From the NCBI GenBank assembly GCA_024734495.1, contig JALMQS010000225.1, positions 13,421,573-13,485,572 of the forward strand: a stretch of DNA of 64,000 nucleotides, written 5' to 3'. The notes under the pieces are model-generated. The model ran no database searches and was not told the DNA's origin. It saw only the letters and a list, made by a program, of their open reading frames with translations. This stretch comes from Forficula auricularia (taxonomy: Eukaryota > Arthropoda > Insecta > Dermaptera > Forficulidae). The first letter of the stretch is position 1. The number at the start of each line of letters is the position of its first letter. Shown here in pieces: positions 42,005-52,850 of this stretch. Made by a program: the position numbers and the translations under genes.

Positions 42005-42110
42005 AACTTTTGATGATGGGCTCGTCGCCCAAAATATACATATATAACGAGTCTTGCTTATAAGCAATATTTAGTTTTTTGTGAAACCTACCTAGTAATT
42101 TATTACTTTC
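42005..42110 (+). other. Degenerate hammerhead, TAGGTTTCAC subfamily
   Basis: TTGATGA, T, GGGC-TCGTC-GCCC, AAAATATA: C3 and G12 are lost but stem II is perfect. GTGAAACCTACCTAG follows, the inverse of the motif next to the copies at 1.04 and 63.0 kb. Confidence 0.5.
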
Positions 42111-42479
42111 ACATTTATTCATTTTAATATATGTGATGGTGTGAGCGAAAAGAGCCCTTATCTTCACCTGGAAAAATAGATAATGGAATCTCCTCTGTTT
42201 CTAGAGAATCAACTGAACAAAATGCTTTTTTAAAAAAAAAACACAATTCTATAGTCCCAATATCAAAGATTTTACTAGAAAATATTTTTATATTGCATGT
42301 CAAATTATATATGGTTCCCCCAGTGAGTTGATTTTTTTTAAATTCCATCTTTTTTTCTTAAAAAATACACATCTTTGTTTTAAAAATGTTCTTTGTTCCG
42401 TCAAATAATTCCAAAAATTTACTTAGCTATGAATTTTTGAATATTTATAATTAAAAATAAAGTAGTTTTGAGTTATAGC

Positions 42480-42935
42480 CGTTTAAATTTTGACAATTTT
42501 TAAGCAGACAACAATAGGGCATTCTATCCATTTTTTACCCTCGCTCAAAAATGAAAATTCTAACCTAACCAAACACAACCAAATTTTGTATACATATTCT
42601 GTGGACCCCCAGAAGGCTAGAAATGCAAAAAGCAAGCACACAAAATGAGGGGGGAGAGTCAAAAATGAAAAATTCTAGCCCTTTCGATCAAACTATGTAT
42701 ACAAAATTTGATTAGTTTTTGCATTTCTAACCCTCTGGGAGTCCATAAAATATGTATACAAAATTTGGTTAAGTTTGGTCAAAAGGGCTAGAATTTTTAT
42801 TTTTGACCCTCCCCCATTTTGGGTGGCTAGTTTTTGCATTTCTAGCCTTTATAGGAGCCCACAGAATATGTATACAAAATTTGGTTGAGTTTGGTAGAAA
42901 GGGCTAGAATTTTCATTTTTCACCCCCCCCCCCCC
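42480..42935. repeat. Degenerate repeats of the 'ACAAAATTTGGTTGAGTTTGG' family
   Basis: At least four partial units in both orientations, the same family as the arms at 3.3-3.7 and 7.9-8.9 kb. Confidence 0.6.
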
Positions 42936-43449
42936 CCCGTTTTTTAGTCTGATAATGTTTAAAACACATTAAAAAAATTCATTTTATGTTCTTTTCAAAA
43001 ATATATTCAGTTTATTTCTAGTTAAATTTTTTTCATTTTTTTTATACCTCTTCAAAATGTGGTAGATCTTTATGCCCCACCCTGTATATATATTCGCGTC
43101 TCTGACCCCCCCCCCCCCCCCCGTTTGGACAATTCGGTCGCGACACACTTCCGAGATAAAAAGTAGATCTTATATACATCGGGCATATACATCACCCCCT
43201 CCCCCCATAAAAAATTCCTGGATCCGCCCTTGGCTACGGACAAATAATAAATTTGCATTGTATTTGTATGTATTGTTGTTTAAAATATTTTTCTTGTTTT
43301 CTGGCAAACAATGGATTTAGGAAGATCAGCGACTACGGGGTGGCCACAATGTGGCTCGCGATTCGCATGCGGCTCTTGAACCCTCTTGAATAATACTGAT
43401 TTTAAAAAAGTATAATAATTAAATTTAAAAAATAATAATACAAAAATGT

Positions 43450-43691
43450 TTGAAGAAAATTATTGAAAACCATCCTGATGTTCAGGTGGAAACAGAAGAT
43501 TATTTGTGCAAAATATCTGGTCTTGCTGAAGAAATAAATGACAGATTTAATGATTTGAGAACATTCAAACATTCATTTTCATTCCTGGAAAATCCTCTTG
43601 CTGTTGATGTTGTGGGCGGTGATTGTCCTGTTTCATCACCAATTACAAAGGATACAGCAGCTGTAGAGTCGGAGATACTAGAATTGCAAGA
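43450..43691 (+). pseudogene. hAT transposase fragment, part 1
   Basis: The open frame from about 43450 matches the segment before the hAT C-terminal domain ('F-FLENP--VDV'). It ends abruptly where the ribozyme element was inserted. Confidence 0.7.
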
Positions 43692-43740
43692 AGGAGACAA
43701 TAAAGAGTGTGTCTTCTGCTGGAATTATAAATTTTATTTA

Positions 43741-43800
43741 TTTATAACGAGACTATAGTTTCGAGGGCTTTGCCCTCTTCATCAGTCTATTACAATGTAT
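43741..43800 (-). ncRNA. Type I hammerhead ribozyme
   Basis: CTGATGA (43785-43779), extra A, GAGGGC/GCCCTC, GAAAC, AC-TATA-GT, GTC (43753-43751). All core bases are kept. Confidence 0.9.
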
Positions 43801-43919
43801 TCACAGGAATTAATTTATGAATGAAAGGTTAACATTTTTCATGTGGTAAGGTTATAAATTTATAGCCTTACCACATGAAAAATGTTAACCTTTCATTCAT
43901 AAATTAATTCCTGTGAATA

Positions 43920-43980
43920 CATTGTAATAGACTGATGAAGAGGGCAAAGCCCTCGAAACTATAGTCTCGTTATAAATAAA
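43920..43980 (+). ncRNA. Type I hammerhead ribozyme
   Basis: CTGATGA at 43932-43938, GAAAC at 43955-43959, GTC at 43964-43966. Stem I pairs AG/CT, then after an internal loop AATGTT-type bases with TTATAA (6 bp). This is the most complete copy in the window. Confidence 0.92.
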
Positions 43981-44086
43981 TAAAATTTATAATTCCAGCA
44001 GAAGACACGCTTCTATTGTCTCCTTCAATATATAAAAAATTCTGCTACTCTCGGCAAAAACTTTCAATTTAATAAGAATTGCAAGA

Positions 44087-44380
44087 GGATGAAGAACTAA
44101 AAGGATTCAAACGAAGTGGGGTTTCGGCCATAGAGTTTTGGAAGAAGGTCCCAGAAGAAAAATACCCAGTAACAAAAGAGTGTGCTAAGAGACTAATCTC
44201 GATATTTGGAACTACTTATGTGTGTGAATTACTGTAGTAAACGCTTAAGTTCATTAAATCTAAATATCGACCCTAACTGATGAACATTTAAGTGAACTCT
44301 TGCGAACTGCCTTTACCAATTATCAACCAGATTTCAAACAACTAACAGCCAACATGAACACTCGTAAAAATACATCTTAA
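44087..44380 (+). pseudogene. hAT transposase fragment, part 2
   Basis: Reads ELKGFKRSGVSAIEFWKKVP, then KECAKRLISIFGTTYVCE and a stop, and further on a shifted LTDEHLSELLRTAFTNYQPD. The hAT dimerisation domain is recognisable but broken. Confidence 0.7.
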
Positions 44381-44734
44381 AAGTAAAAAGGTTATTTCTT
44401 TTTTTATTGTAATTGAACACTAATGTTATAAGTAGAGCAAAAAATAAATGTTACTTAATTTATAATTTATAAAATAAAAAAAATGTGTCTTTTTTTTAAT
44501 AAACCATTAATTAATCTCCAAACAATGTGGCTCGCTTTGAAACAGTTTTATAAATTTGCGGCTCCCAAAGTTAAGGTTAGTGGCCACCCCTGATATATAA
44601 CATAACTCTACAAAAAAAAAATTCCTTGTCCTAAAGTTTATTTCATGATTATTATATTCATTGTGCACCAAAATAAAGGAAAAATACCTATATTCCGTAT
44701 AAAGTTTGCTTTTGTAGTGGTGATAATAATAATA

Positions 44735-45125
44735 AACGACGAAAAAGGCCATTTTGACCTATTTTCGAGTCCCATTAGATATTAAACAGCAATATTTAAA
44801 ATAAAAATATTTTGTTGGCGAAATAGAAAACAGCTTCCTCTTTGATTTTCAAATTACTTGTTTGTAACTCAATTAGAACTCGAGTTATAATTACAAAAGT
44901 AAGATCATATGTTTTTATATATGTTTATTATCCTTTTTAATCTCGTAGTTTTAGATTTTTAGTTATAACTCGAGTTCTAATTGAGTTAAAAACAAGGCGT
45001 AATTTGAAAATCAAAGAGAAGCTCTTTTCTATTACTTCAACAAAATATTGTGATCTCAAATATTCCTGTTTAAAATCTAATGGGACTGGAAAATATGTCA
45101 ACATGTCCTTTTTCGTCGTTTTGAC
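44735..45125. repeat. Fold-back element, arms about 155 bp
   Basis: TTTTGACCTATTTTCGAGTC (44751) and following bases return inverted at about 44965-45120. TAACTCGAGTTATAA-type sequence lies near the centre. Confidence 0.75.
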
Positions 45126-45529
45126 CTATAATATCTCCAAAACAAGAGCTAATAGGTAATTTTTATGGTGATTTTTGAATTCAGCAGGTGAAAATACATA
45201 AGAATCAGCTATTTTTGAGCCCCAGGCATTTTCATTGTTAGGCAGTGTAATTTATTTGTTAGAGAGTAGATATAGTTTTGAAGTTTTGACCATCAACGTT
45301 AGTCTTTTTAATTAGACATATTCTATCTGTTATTTCTCATGAGCTCAAATACTTGATTGGATATAGATTATTTTTTTTTTTGTAATGGATAGAGGGTCAG
45401 TTACTTCATGAGGAAAATTGGATTCTATCACTGGTTCGGACAATACTTCAAGAAACTGACTGGATACATATATATGTATAAATACAAATAAATAACACAT
45501 TCGTTTATACAATTACAAATTAACTTACC

Positions 45530-46200
45530 TAGAATTTAGCAGAAATTATTTTTTTAGTGAAATTTTAAATTAAGGATAGTCTCCCTCTTTAGGGGATGAA
45601 GGGTTGATCAGAAAACTTATTTCAGGTCATAATTACACTTAGTGATTTTGAATTGCTCTAGAATCTAGTAGAAATAATTTTTTAGTGAAGTTTTAAATTA
45701 AGGGTAGTCACCCTCTTTAGGGGATGAAGGGTCGATCAGAAAACTTATTTCAGGCCATATTCATACTTAATGATTTGGAATTGGTCTAGAATCTAGTAGA
45801 AATCCTTTTTTTAATGAAATTTTAAATTAAGGGTAGTCACCCTCTTTAGGGGATGAAGGGTTGATCAGAAAACTTATTTCAGGTCATATTTACACTTAGT
45901 GATTTGGAATTGCTCTAGAATCTAGTAGAAATCATTTTTTAAGTGAAATTTTAATTTAAGGGTAGTCAACCCCTTTAGGGAACAATGGTTCGATCAGAAA
46001 ACTTATTTCAGGCCATATTCATACTTAATGATTTGGAATTGCTTTAGAATCTAGAAGAAATAATTTCTTTTATAAAATTTTAAATTAAGAGTAGTCGCCC
46101 TCTTAAGGGATTAAGGGTTGATCATAAAAATTAATTCATGCCAAAATTATAGTTGATGAATTAAAATTGTTCTAGAATCGTCCTGAAACCATTCATGAAT
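45530..46200 (+). repeat. Tandem repeat, about 126-bp unit, block 1
   Basis: Five to six units. GGGGATGAAGGGTTGATCAG recurs near 45593, 45719 and 45848, more diverged near 45975 and 46097. The same unit forms block 2 at 51740-52115. Confidence 0.85.
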
Positions 46201-46459
46201 GAGAAATATTTTACTAAGGGTAGCTACCCCTTTAAGCTGTTGAAGGAATGTTACCGAAAATCGGCCAGATACTATTGTCTATTAGAATTTTTTCCTTAGA
46301 GGTCACCCATCCAAGAATTAGTCATGAATCGTGTCGCTTAACTTGTCTGATCATTTAATATTTTCTACATGCATTCGCTTATTAGAAGAATAAAGAAAAA
46401 AATGAATTTTTTTAATTCTATTATATTAGAAAACTGGAAATTTTGCATTGATTTCTATT

Positions 46460-46535
46460 AGCGTTGTGATTCTCGGTTCGCATCGGTTCGGTTCCGTTCG
46501 GTTTAACTCTTAACCGATGTGAACCGAGAAATGAA
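46460..46535. repeat. Short hairpin
   Basis: TTCTCGGTTCGCATCGGTT and AACCGATGTGAACCGAGAA are inverted around a 25-bp loop. Confidence 0.65.
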
Positions 46536-46589
46536 AAATCCACTTTGCCTATTCATTCAAGCAAACAGTGGATCTGACTTAGAATTTTT

Positions 46590-46895
46590 ATGTTGATAAA
46601 TCTTTAAACCTCTCTATCTTGAAGAACATTAATCAGAGAAATTTTATTTAAAGGACCTTTTTTGTAGATTATTAAATTTTCTACAAATTTTTTCTTTGGG
46701 TGTATTCGATTAATGTTAATATTTTAGCTAATAGGAGAGAATTTTTAATGTTGATAAATCTTTAAACCCCTCTATCTTGAAAACCATTAATCGATAGATT
46801 TTATTCAAATGACCTTTTTTGTAGAGAATTAAATTTTCTACAAATTTTCTCTTTAGGTTTATTCGATTAAGTTAATATTTTAGCCAATAAGAGAG
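46590..46895 (+). repeat. Tandem duplication, about 155-bp unit, two copies
   Basis: TGTTGATAAATCTTTAAACC starts each copy (46590 and 46750). 'GACCTTTTTTGTAGA' and 'GCTAATA-GAGAGA' recur in step. Confidence 0.85.
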
Positions 46896-47164
46896 ATTAA
46901 ATGTGAATTATCATCTAAAATTGACTTTCTATGAACATAATTTTGCAAATTTTCAAGCTACAACCATTTCATTACATTATCATATCATATTATTTTATTT
47001 TCAAATTTCAACACAGAACAAATAGAAAACTTTTTCTATATAGTACTATGGAACCCCTGGGAGTCCGACTAGCAATTTGCCGGTATCTTTTTATTTTAAA
47101 GAAAATCTACAAGAGATTGTCATCTATTAGATTCGAGATGGAATCTGATTAATTTTTAATTATA

Positions 47165-47250
47165 TGTCAGAAGGGTTGTTTTTACCTATTCGGGAATCGA
47201 ACCCGAATAGTGTCCTCTTAATAGTCTTTCCCACGACTACTTGAATTCTT
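47165..47250 (-). other. tRNA-like relic
   Basis: The minus strand has a perfect T-arm-like hairpin ATTCGGGTTCGATTCCCGAAT, with a B-box. Upstream GTAGTCGTGG resembles the tRNA-Ser 5' end, but the middle is deleted. Confidence 0.4.
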
Positions 47251-47614
47251 ACCATATATAGGTATATTTTTTTAATAAATTTCTATTTTTAAACCCTCAA
47301 ATATTAGGATACAAAATATAGAAAACTCAAAATTTATTAAGAAAATTTAAAAAATTAAAGTTCTTCTCTACAGGGAAACTCCTCCGAGTGAAAATGTTTA
47401 CACTTTTTCCTCCATTTTTGTTATGATTTATGATAAAAGAATAAATAAATTTCGCTCTTGTGCTAATATATTTGTATTTCTAATCCAGACAACTGATTAG
47501 ATTTCGGGATTTTGGGCCTTTAGAGCTTCTGGCTCGAAAATGCAAAAAACATTTTTTGGATGGTTTTATTGAAATTTTAAGGCGATGTTATAATATTGGC
47601 ATTAATGAACAGTT

Positions 47615-47860
47615 AATAAAGTAAAGGGAGTGTAGTTTCACAGTGAATGACATAAAACTCATAGGTTTATACAAACTCAATATATTTCGGATTATTAGTC
47701 CATCATCAGGAGTTTACAGATGGACTAATAATCCGAAATATATTGAGGTTTGTTTAAATCTCTTTGGGTTTTATTTCATTCCCTGTGAAACTACACTCCA
47801 TTTAATTTATTAATTAATATCATGTTTCACCTAAAGCCTACACCACTTTCCCTAAGTAAA
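47615..47860. mobile_element. Hammerhead element, 'GTGTAGTTTCACAG' subfamily, 14-bp duplication
   Basis: ATTAATGAACAGTT flanks both sides (47601-47614 and 47861-47874). The arms GTGTAGTTTCACAG...AAACTCAATATATTTCGG are inverted, and an asymmetric tail ATGTTTCACCTAAAGCCTAC follows at the right. Confidence 0.85.
47672..47722 (-). ncRNA. Type I hammerhead ribozyme
   Basis: CTGATGA (47709-47703), extra T, GGA/TCC stem II, GAAA, one-pair stem III with TATA loop, ATT triplet. Stem I has 9 consecutive pairs (TGTAAACTC with GAGTTTGTA-type partner). Its plus-strand partner at 47717-47755 has lost the CTGATGA core. Confidence 0.85.
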
Positions 47861-47999
47861 ATTAATGAACAGTTTTATTTTATACGTTTGAAGTTTTTGT
47901 TTGGAGTCCGACTGCTAGTTATAGCTGTAGATTGAAGGAAGGAAGATAGTCCAGAAATAAATAAATTGATTATTTCCAATAAAAGAGTATTTATGATAT

Positions 48000-48125
48000 T
48001 GGAAGGTTTTCTATTTACATTTTTGTGAAATCGACGTTTCGGAGGACTTCTCTCCTTCTTCAGGATTCAAAAGGGTCAAGAAAGGAAGTATGTAGTATTT
48101 ATCCTTTCTGTCTGCTAATTGCTGT
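48000..48125 (-). mobile_element. Hammerhead element fragment, ACGTCGG subfamily
   Basis: A single minus ribozyme with flanks resembling those near 55.25 kb. Boundaries are not resolved. Confidence 0.55.
48024..48074 (-). ncRNA. Type I hammerhead ribozyme (CTGAAGA/ACGT)
   Basis: CTGAAGA (48063-48057), extra A, GGAG/CTCC, GAAAC (48040-48036), GTC. Stem I pairs GAATC with GATTT (one G-T). Confidence 0.8.
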
Positions 48126-48127
48126 AG

Positions 48128-48850
48128 AGAAAAATTTAAAAAAAAATAAAACCGACTTCAAAAAAATTAAATGCAACAAATAAAATACACTAAAAGGTAT
48201 AAAATAATTATTATCTTATTTAGTTATAACTAAACGACGAAATATTAACATGAAATTACTTTTTGAAGTCGGTGCCAAACAAACTATACCTATAAGCGAG
48301 CGTACCCACCAAAAGTACTAAGTAAGATCCGTAGAGTGCGATTCATAAAAGGTATATGTTTGGCACCGACTTAAAAAAGTAATTTCATGTTAATATTTCG
48401 TCGTTTAGTTGTAACTAATTAAGATAATAATTATTTTATACCTTTTAGTGTATTTTATTTGTTGCATTTAATTTTTTTGAAGTCGGTTTTATTTTTTTCT
48501 TAAAAATTTTTATTTTTCTCTTTTTAGTGATGTTATTATTAGTGATACTACTATCATCAGAACTTGACCAAATTAATATGGCACCATCCCTAAGATACCC
48601 CCTTTCCAATAAAAAAGAATCATCGAAATCGGTTCATAAACAAAGAAGTTAGTCCTGAACAAACCTAACAAAAAAGGTCTAATACCTACGAAAAAAAATC
48701 GGGACCAATCGGAACGTAGACTGGACCCAATGCAAAATATTTTTCAAAATCGGTTCACAATTGGCGGAGATATGAGGTAACATAGGCACAAAAAAAAAAA
48801 AAAAATCAGTCGAATAGAGAACCTCCTCCTTTTCTTTGTAGTCGGTTAAA
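48128..48850. repeat. 'ACCGACTTCAAAAAA' repeat, copy 1
   Basis: A palindromic part (48128-48500) is followed by about 350 bp ending in poly(A) and CTCCTCCTTTTCTTTGTAGT. The same two parts in mirror order form 59530-60290. Ends of this type are common in insect genomes. Confidence 0.8.
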
Positions 48851-48889
48851 AATATGTTTAATCTTTCCATCATCAATAGAATATATTAA

Positions 48890-49140
48890 AATTTGAATTT
48901 TTATTAAAATCACACATAATTAATTTTAATTATTAATTGAACACGAACAAATAATACAACGAAGTTTCGATCGACTTATTCTCTTGTAGCACCAACTCAG
49001 TTAACCTATAATCGGAGTGGGTGCTCATACTTGAGAACGATCGCAGAATAAGTCGATCGCAACGTCGTTTTATTATTTGTTCGCGTTCAATAAATAATTA
49101 AAATTAATTATGTGTGATTTCACTAAAAATTCAAATTTTA
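48890..49140. repeat. Fold-back element
   Basis: AATTGAACACGAACAAATAA (about 48935) and neighbours return inverted at about 49070. CGATCGACTTATTCT and its inverse flank the centre. Confidence 0.8.
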
Positions 49141-49435
49141 TTCAAATTAACAACACAAAAATAAAAGCTTCAACAGAGAGAGTCATTACTAACAGAATAG
49201 ATATGTATAAATTTTCTTTCTCTACGCCAATGAGCACTGAAAAAGGAGAAAGGAAGGATAAATACTATTTGCTTAATTCATTGGGAGACCCTTTTCAACC
49301 ATGAAGAAGTAGAAACGATTCTTCAAAACGTTGGTTTCAAAAAATTGTAATATCTAAGCCTTCCAATAAATAGTCTTTTGTTAATAAGTAAAGGGTGTGT
49401 AGTTTCACAGTGAATGAAATAAAACCAAAGAGGTT

Positions 49436-49492
49436 TATACAATCAATATATTTCGGATTATTAGCCATCATCAGAGTTTACAAGTTAATGTG
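49436..49492 (-). ncRNA. Hammerhead ribozyme, shortened stem II
   Basis: CTGATGA core and GAAA are intact. Stem II is shortened relative to its partner (GG instead of GGA at the 5' side), and stem I is weaker. Confidence 0.7.
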
Positions 49493-49505
49493 CGTTAGTA
49501 AGTTA

Positions 49506-49562
49506 ACTTGTAAACTCCTGATGATGGACTAATAATCCGAAATATATTGAGTTTGTATAAAC
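49506..49562 (+). ncRNA. Type I hammerhead ribozyme
   Basis: CTGATGA at 49518-49524, extra T, GGA/TCC, GAAA at 49539-49542, ATT triplet ending at 49548. Stem I has 9 pairs. Confidence 0.88.
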
Positions 49563-49820
49563 CTCTTGAGTTTTATTTCATTCACTGTGAAACTACACAC
49601 CCTTTACTCTATTAACTAACATCATGTTTCACCTAAAACCTACACCACTTTCCATAAGTAAAATATCTTTTATTGGAAATAATATTTTTATTTATTCATG
49701 AACTGTCTTCCATTAAGTGCTCAGCTAATTTATTTTATATTTAAGTTTATTATTATTATAATTTCTTCTAATGTCGTCTCTAGTATAAATAAGTATTCAC
49801 TTTTTTTATTATTATATTAA

Positions 49821-50409
49821 GGAGGTCCTTTCGCTCCAGTTGAGTCAAAATAAGTGTAGTATTTAATATTTAATAAAATAAGTTAAAATACAAAATTAAA
49901 AAATAAATAGTATGAAAGTCGTAAATGTTTGAAATAAAAACAATTATAAAAAAATAATTAAATACAAAAGTTAGTTTGATTTATTCAAATCAGCTGATAA
50001 TAAGTCTTGTATGATTTGGCAATGCGTTGTATAAACTACTGTCTATGTTTACATCCAAACATAGCATTTATGTGATTTTTAAAGTATATTTCTCAGTAAA
50101 TTTCTCAGTAAATTCGTCGGTCAATGATATATTTTATTGCAAAAAAAGAAACCTGTATGTTTCAAAAAGTTAATTTTTAGTTTTGTTTAACTTTATCTAT
50201 TTAACTAATAGTAGTATAATTCAAGAGAAAGTGTCAAGATCTTAATTTTATATAAGACTTCTGTTTACATTTTAAAACATTTTATTTTCAAAAATTTGCA
50301 CGCTAATGTGTGATTCAAACTTCAACAAAGCATAGATAGAGAGTTAAAAAATTAAGTTATAATTATAATTTATATTTTTTTATATAACATTTTCGGCGAA
50401 AGGACCACC
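49821..50409. mobile_element. TTAA-flanked MITE, copy 3
   Basis: GGAGGTCCTTTCGC and GGCGAAAGGACCACC ends, TTAA on each side (49817-49820 and 50410-50413). The body matches 62642-63583 in reverse orientation. Confidence 0.85.
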
Positions 50410-50704
50410 TTAAATAAATGTGCTCGTGAATGATTCTTTGATTAGGATCTGGTCGAGAAAAATGACTAAAAAGAGCTCTTTTGTTTAGAGCTAAGGCATT
50501 GCAAGGATGCCAAATACAAGTCCAGGCCTATTTCACACTATAATAAAGATTAATTTCTATTTTTCTAGAAACGGCCTTTTGACTGTATTTATGATGTAAG
50601 AAACTATAAAATCGGAAGGAATATTTTTACAATTTACAATTAATGATTTCCCGAATCTGCAAACAGCGTATCTAGTCTTGAAAAAGTTTCATTTTTTCCA
50701 TCAA

Positions 50705-51050
50705 ATTATTATTATAATTGTAACAGAAATAGTAGAAAAATGGATAAAATTAAAAACAGATTTTATTAAATGGGTCAGAAGTTTCGTCAATTTATTTTAA
50801 CTTCCTCAGTGGTTTATTTTATCACTCTGTCAAAAACAATTTCACTATAAGACAAAACATCATTAATATTTTTCTTTAACATATTCTTAGCTCAAATTAA
50901 TCAACAATCTTGGAAGCAACTTTTCTTTAAAAATTAAAAAAAAAATTATCGTCATTTTTATACAGAGGACCTCGTCTGGCCAATTTATTAAAATCTGTGT
51001 TTTTAATTTTATCCATTTTCCTACTATTCCTGTTACAAATTTACTATAGA
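50705..51050. repeat. Decayed hammerhead element
   Basis: AACAGAAATAGTAGAAAAAT (left) is inverted near 51020. The minus motif (50809-50785) keeps CTGAGGA, stem GTTAA/TTGAC and GAAAC, but the cleavage region is not convincing. Confidence 0.5.
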
Positions 51051-51099
51051 TACGAATGATGCAACATTATTATAATTTTTTTGAGAATTTCGACAGCCA

Positions 51100-51740
51100 A
51101 GATGACAAGAGTTCTTGTTAAGTAAATAAATATTTAATCAAAGGTTAACGACATGTAATATATCTGTCTGTCTGATTGTATATGTGTGTGTGTGTATTTT
51201 AAATTCTAATGAAGAGATATCGTCCGGTTATTAATTAAATAACAGCCCCGGACACTCTTGCTAAAAAGCGTAAATCCTTTTGATTACAAATATTTCTTTC
51301 ACATTCTCTATATTTAAAGGAAAATGTTCTTTTGTATTATATAATTAGCTACGAATATTTCCGTGAAATTTTATTCTCTGCCCCTCTCCTCTCTTATTTA
51401 ATTAGTACCTGGGGCCACCGAGTGATGCTAGGCAACTTTTTGCTTCAGTTAAAAGTTATATATTAATATTATTTTTAATTTAAAATTCTGATAAAAACCA
51501 CCCCTTCACTGCATTGAGATCAAGAATTGATTAGATTTTGGTTGAAATCGAACAAAAAAATTAAGAAATAGGGGTTAGGGGCTCTTAAAAAATTAAAATT
51601 ATATCCGTATGCTGCCTGAAAGATGGGGAAAAGTCGTACATAAGAATGGACAATACTTTGAATAAAATACATTGTCCAATTTCTCTAAATAAAGCTTCAA
51701 AGGTACAAAAAAATCGCTCAAAACTTATTTGTAGATCTAA
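51100..51740. other. Intergenic AT-rich sequence
   Basis: A (GT)n run at 51184-51196. Nothing else supportable. Confidence 0.4.
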
Positions 51741-52115
51741 TAATTGAACTTATTTGGCCCTAGAATCTTGTAGAAATCATTATTTTTATGAAATTTTAAA
51801 TTAAGGGTGACTACCCCCTATAAAGGATGAAGGGTTGATAAGAAAAATTAATTCAGGCCATATTTAGACATTAGTGATTTGGAATTGTCCTAGAAATTAG
51901 TAAAAATCATTATTTTTATGAAATTCTGTATTAAGGATGGTTACCCTCTTTAGGGGATGAAGGGTTGATAAAAAAATTAATTCAGGCCATATTTAGACTT
52001 AGTGATTTGGAATTGTCCTAGAAATTAGTAAAAGTCATTATTTTTATGAAATTCTGTATTAAGGATAGTTACCCCCTTTAGGGGATGAAAGGTTGATAAA
52101 AAAATTAATTCTTAA
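51740..52115 (+). repeat. Tandem repeat, about 126-bp unit, block 2
   Basis: Three units, same sequence as 45530-46200 (GGGGATGAAGGGTTGATAA near 51829, 51955 and 52081). Confidence 0.85.
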
Positions 52116-52149
52116 AAAATAAATAAAAAAATAAACCCATCCATTGAAC

Positions 52150-52635
52150 ACGATTTAATAATTAGTAGAGGTAAGTGAAAGTCGAATGTGATTCACTAAA
52201 CACGGCTAAACAATTAGTAGAGGTCAGTGAAAGTCAAATGGTATACACAGCTCAATAGTCCAGTGTCCTGATGGGATGTTGATTACGTCACTGTCTGAGA
52301 AACACTGTCTTTTTCCTTCTTCCATACCTCCTTTTATACCCCTCAATGGTAATCTATTCTCAGAAATCCATAATGAGCTCAAAGTCTAATCCGTTGTGGT
52401 CATTGAGCTCATTATGGATTTCTAAGAATAGATTACCATTGAGGGGTATAAAAGGAGGTATGGAAGAGGAAAAAAGACAGTGTTTCTCAGACAGTGACGT
52501 AATCAACATCCCATCAGGACACTGGACTATTGAGCTGTGTATACCATTTGACTTTCACTGACCTCTACTAATTGTTTAGCCGTGTTTAGTGAATCACATT
52601 CGACTTTCACTTACCTCTACTAATTATTAAATTCT
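52150..52635. repeat. Near-perfect palindrome with outward TATA boxes
   Basis: The arms (about 52152-52377 and 52400-52635) are almost identical, with a 22-bp loop. TATAAAAGG occurs at 52447-52455 (plus) and 52338-52330 (minus), facing outward. A CATTTGACTTTCAC unit repeats outside each arm. Confidence 0.9.
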
Positions 52636-52740
52636 GTTTAGTGAATATCATTCGATTTTCACTTACCTCTACTAATTATTTTGTTGTGTTTAGTGAATTC
52701 AATTTGACTTTCACTCACCACTACTAATTATTTATTCTTC
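52552..52740 (+). repeat. Short tandem repeat, about 55-bp unit
   Basis: 'GACTTTCAC-TACCTCTACTAATTATT' occurs four times, partly inside the right palindrome arm. Confidence 0.75.
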
Positions 52741-52794
52741 TTTAGTATAATATTATTCCTTTTTAAAAGTAACTATTAGTTGAAATTTTCAAAT

Positions 52795-52850
52795 TTGTAT
52801 TGATAAAGGGAGATTTCCCCGGAAACGTTTGGCTTTTTAATAAATGTTTC
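52795..52850 (+). other. Degenerate hammerhead motif
   Basis: TTGATAA, A, GGGA-GATT-TCCC, CGGAAACGTTTGG. Core bases are changed. Confidence 0.4.

Larger units (their letters stand above)
43692..44074. mobile_element. Paired-hammerhead fold-back element, both ribozymes intact
   Basis: 383 bp, flanked by the 12-bp duplication AGAATTGCAAGA (43680-43691 and 44075-44086). Removing it and one copy restores the hAT frame (ELQ|EDEELKG), proving insertion into a pre-existing gene. The tail GCCGAGAGTAGCAGA is at the right end, inverted. The loop is itself palindromic. Confidence 0.9.
43331..44592 (+). mobile_element. hAT element remnant (ZBED5/GTF2IRD2-like), interrupted by a ribozyme element
   Basis: The right end is CAGGGGTGGCCAC in inverted orientation (about 44580-44592) and the left end GGGGTGGCCACAATGTGGCTC (about 43339). 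Coding remains read plus: AEEINDRFNDLRTFKHSFSF, LENPLAVDV, then after the insert ELKGFKRSGVSAIEFWKKVP, EEKYPVTKECAKRLISIFGT and further on EHLSELLRTAFTNYQPDF. No clear 8-bp duplication. Several stops follow FGTTYVCE. Confidence 0.75.
49384..49662. mobile_element. Paired-hammerhead element, GTGTAGTTTCACAG subfamily
   Basis: Inverted arms, both ribozymes present, and the asymmetric tail at the right. The end sequence ATAAGTAAA occurs on both sides. A longer imperfect duplication (AAATAGTCTTTTG and AAATATCTTTTA) may be the true one, as boundaries are ambiguous by a few bases. Confidence 0.8.

Noticed and set aside
45530..46200. Regular repeats considered as a CRISPR-like array
   Set aside because: The whole 126-bp unit repeats without unique spacers and the genome is eukaryotic.
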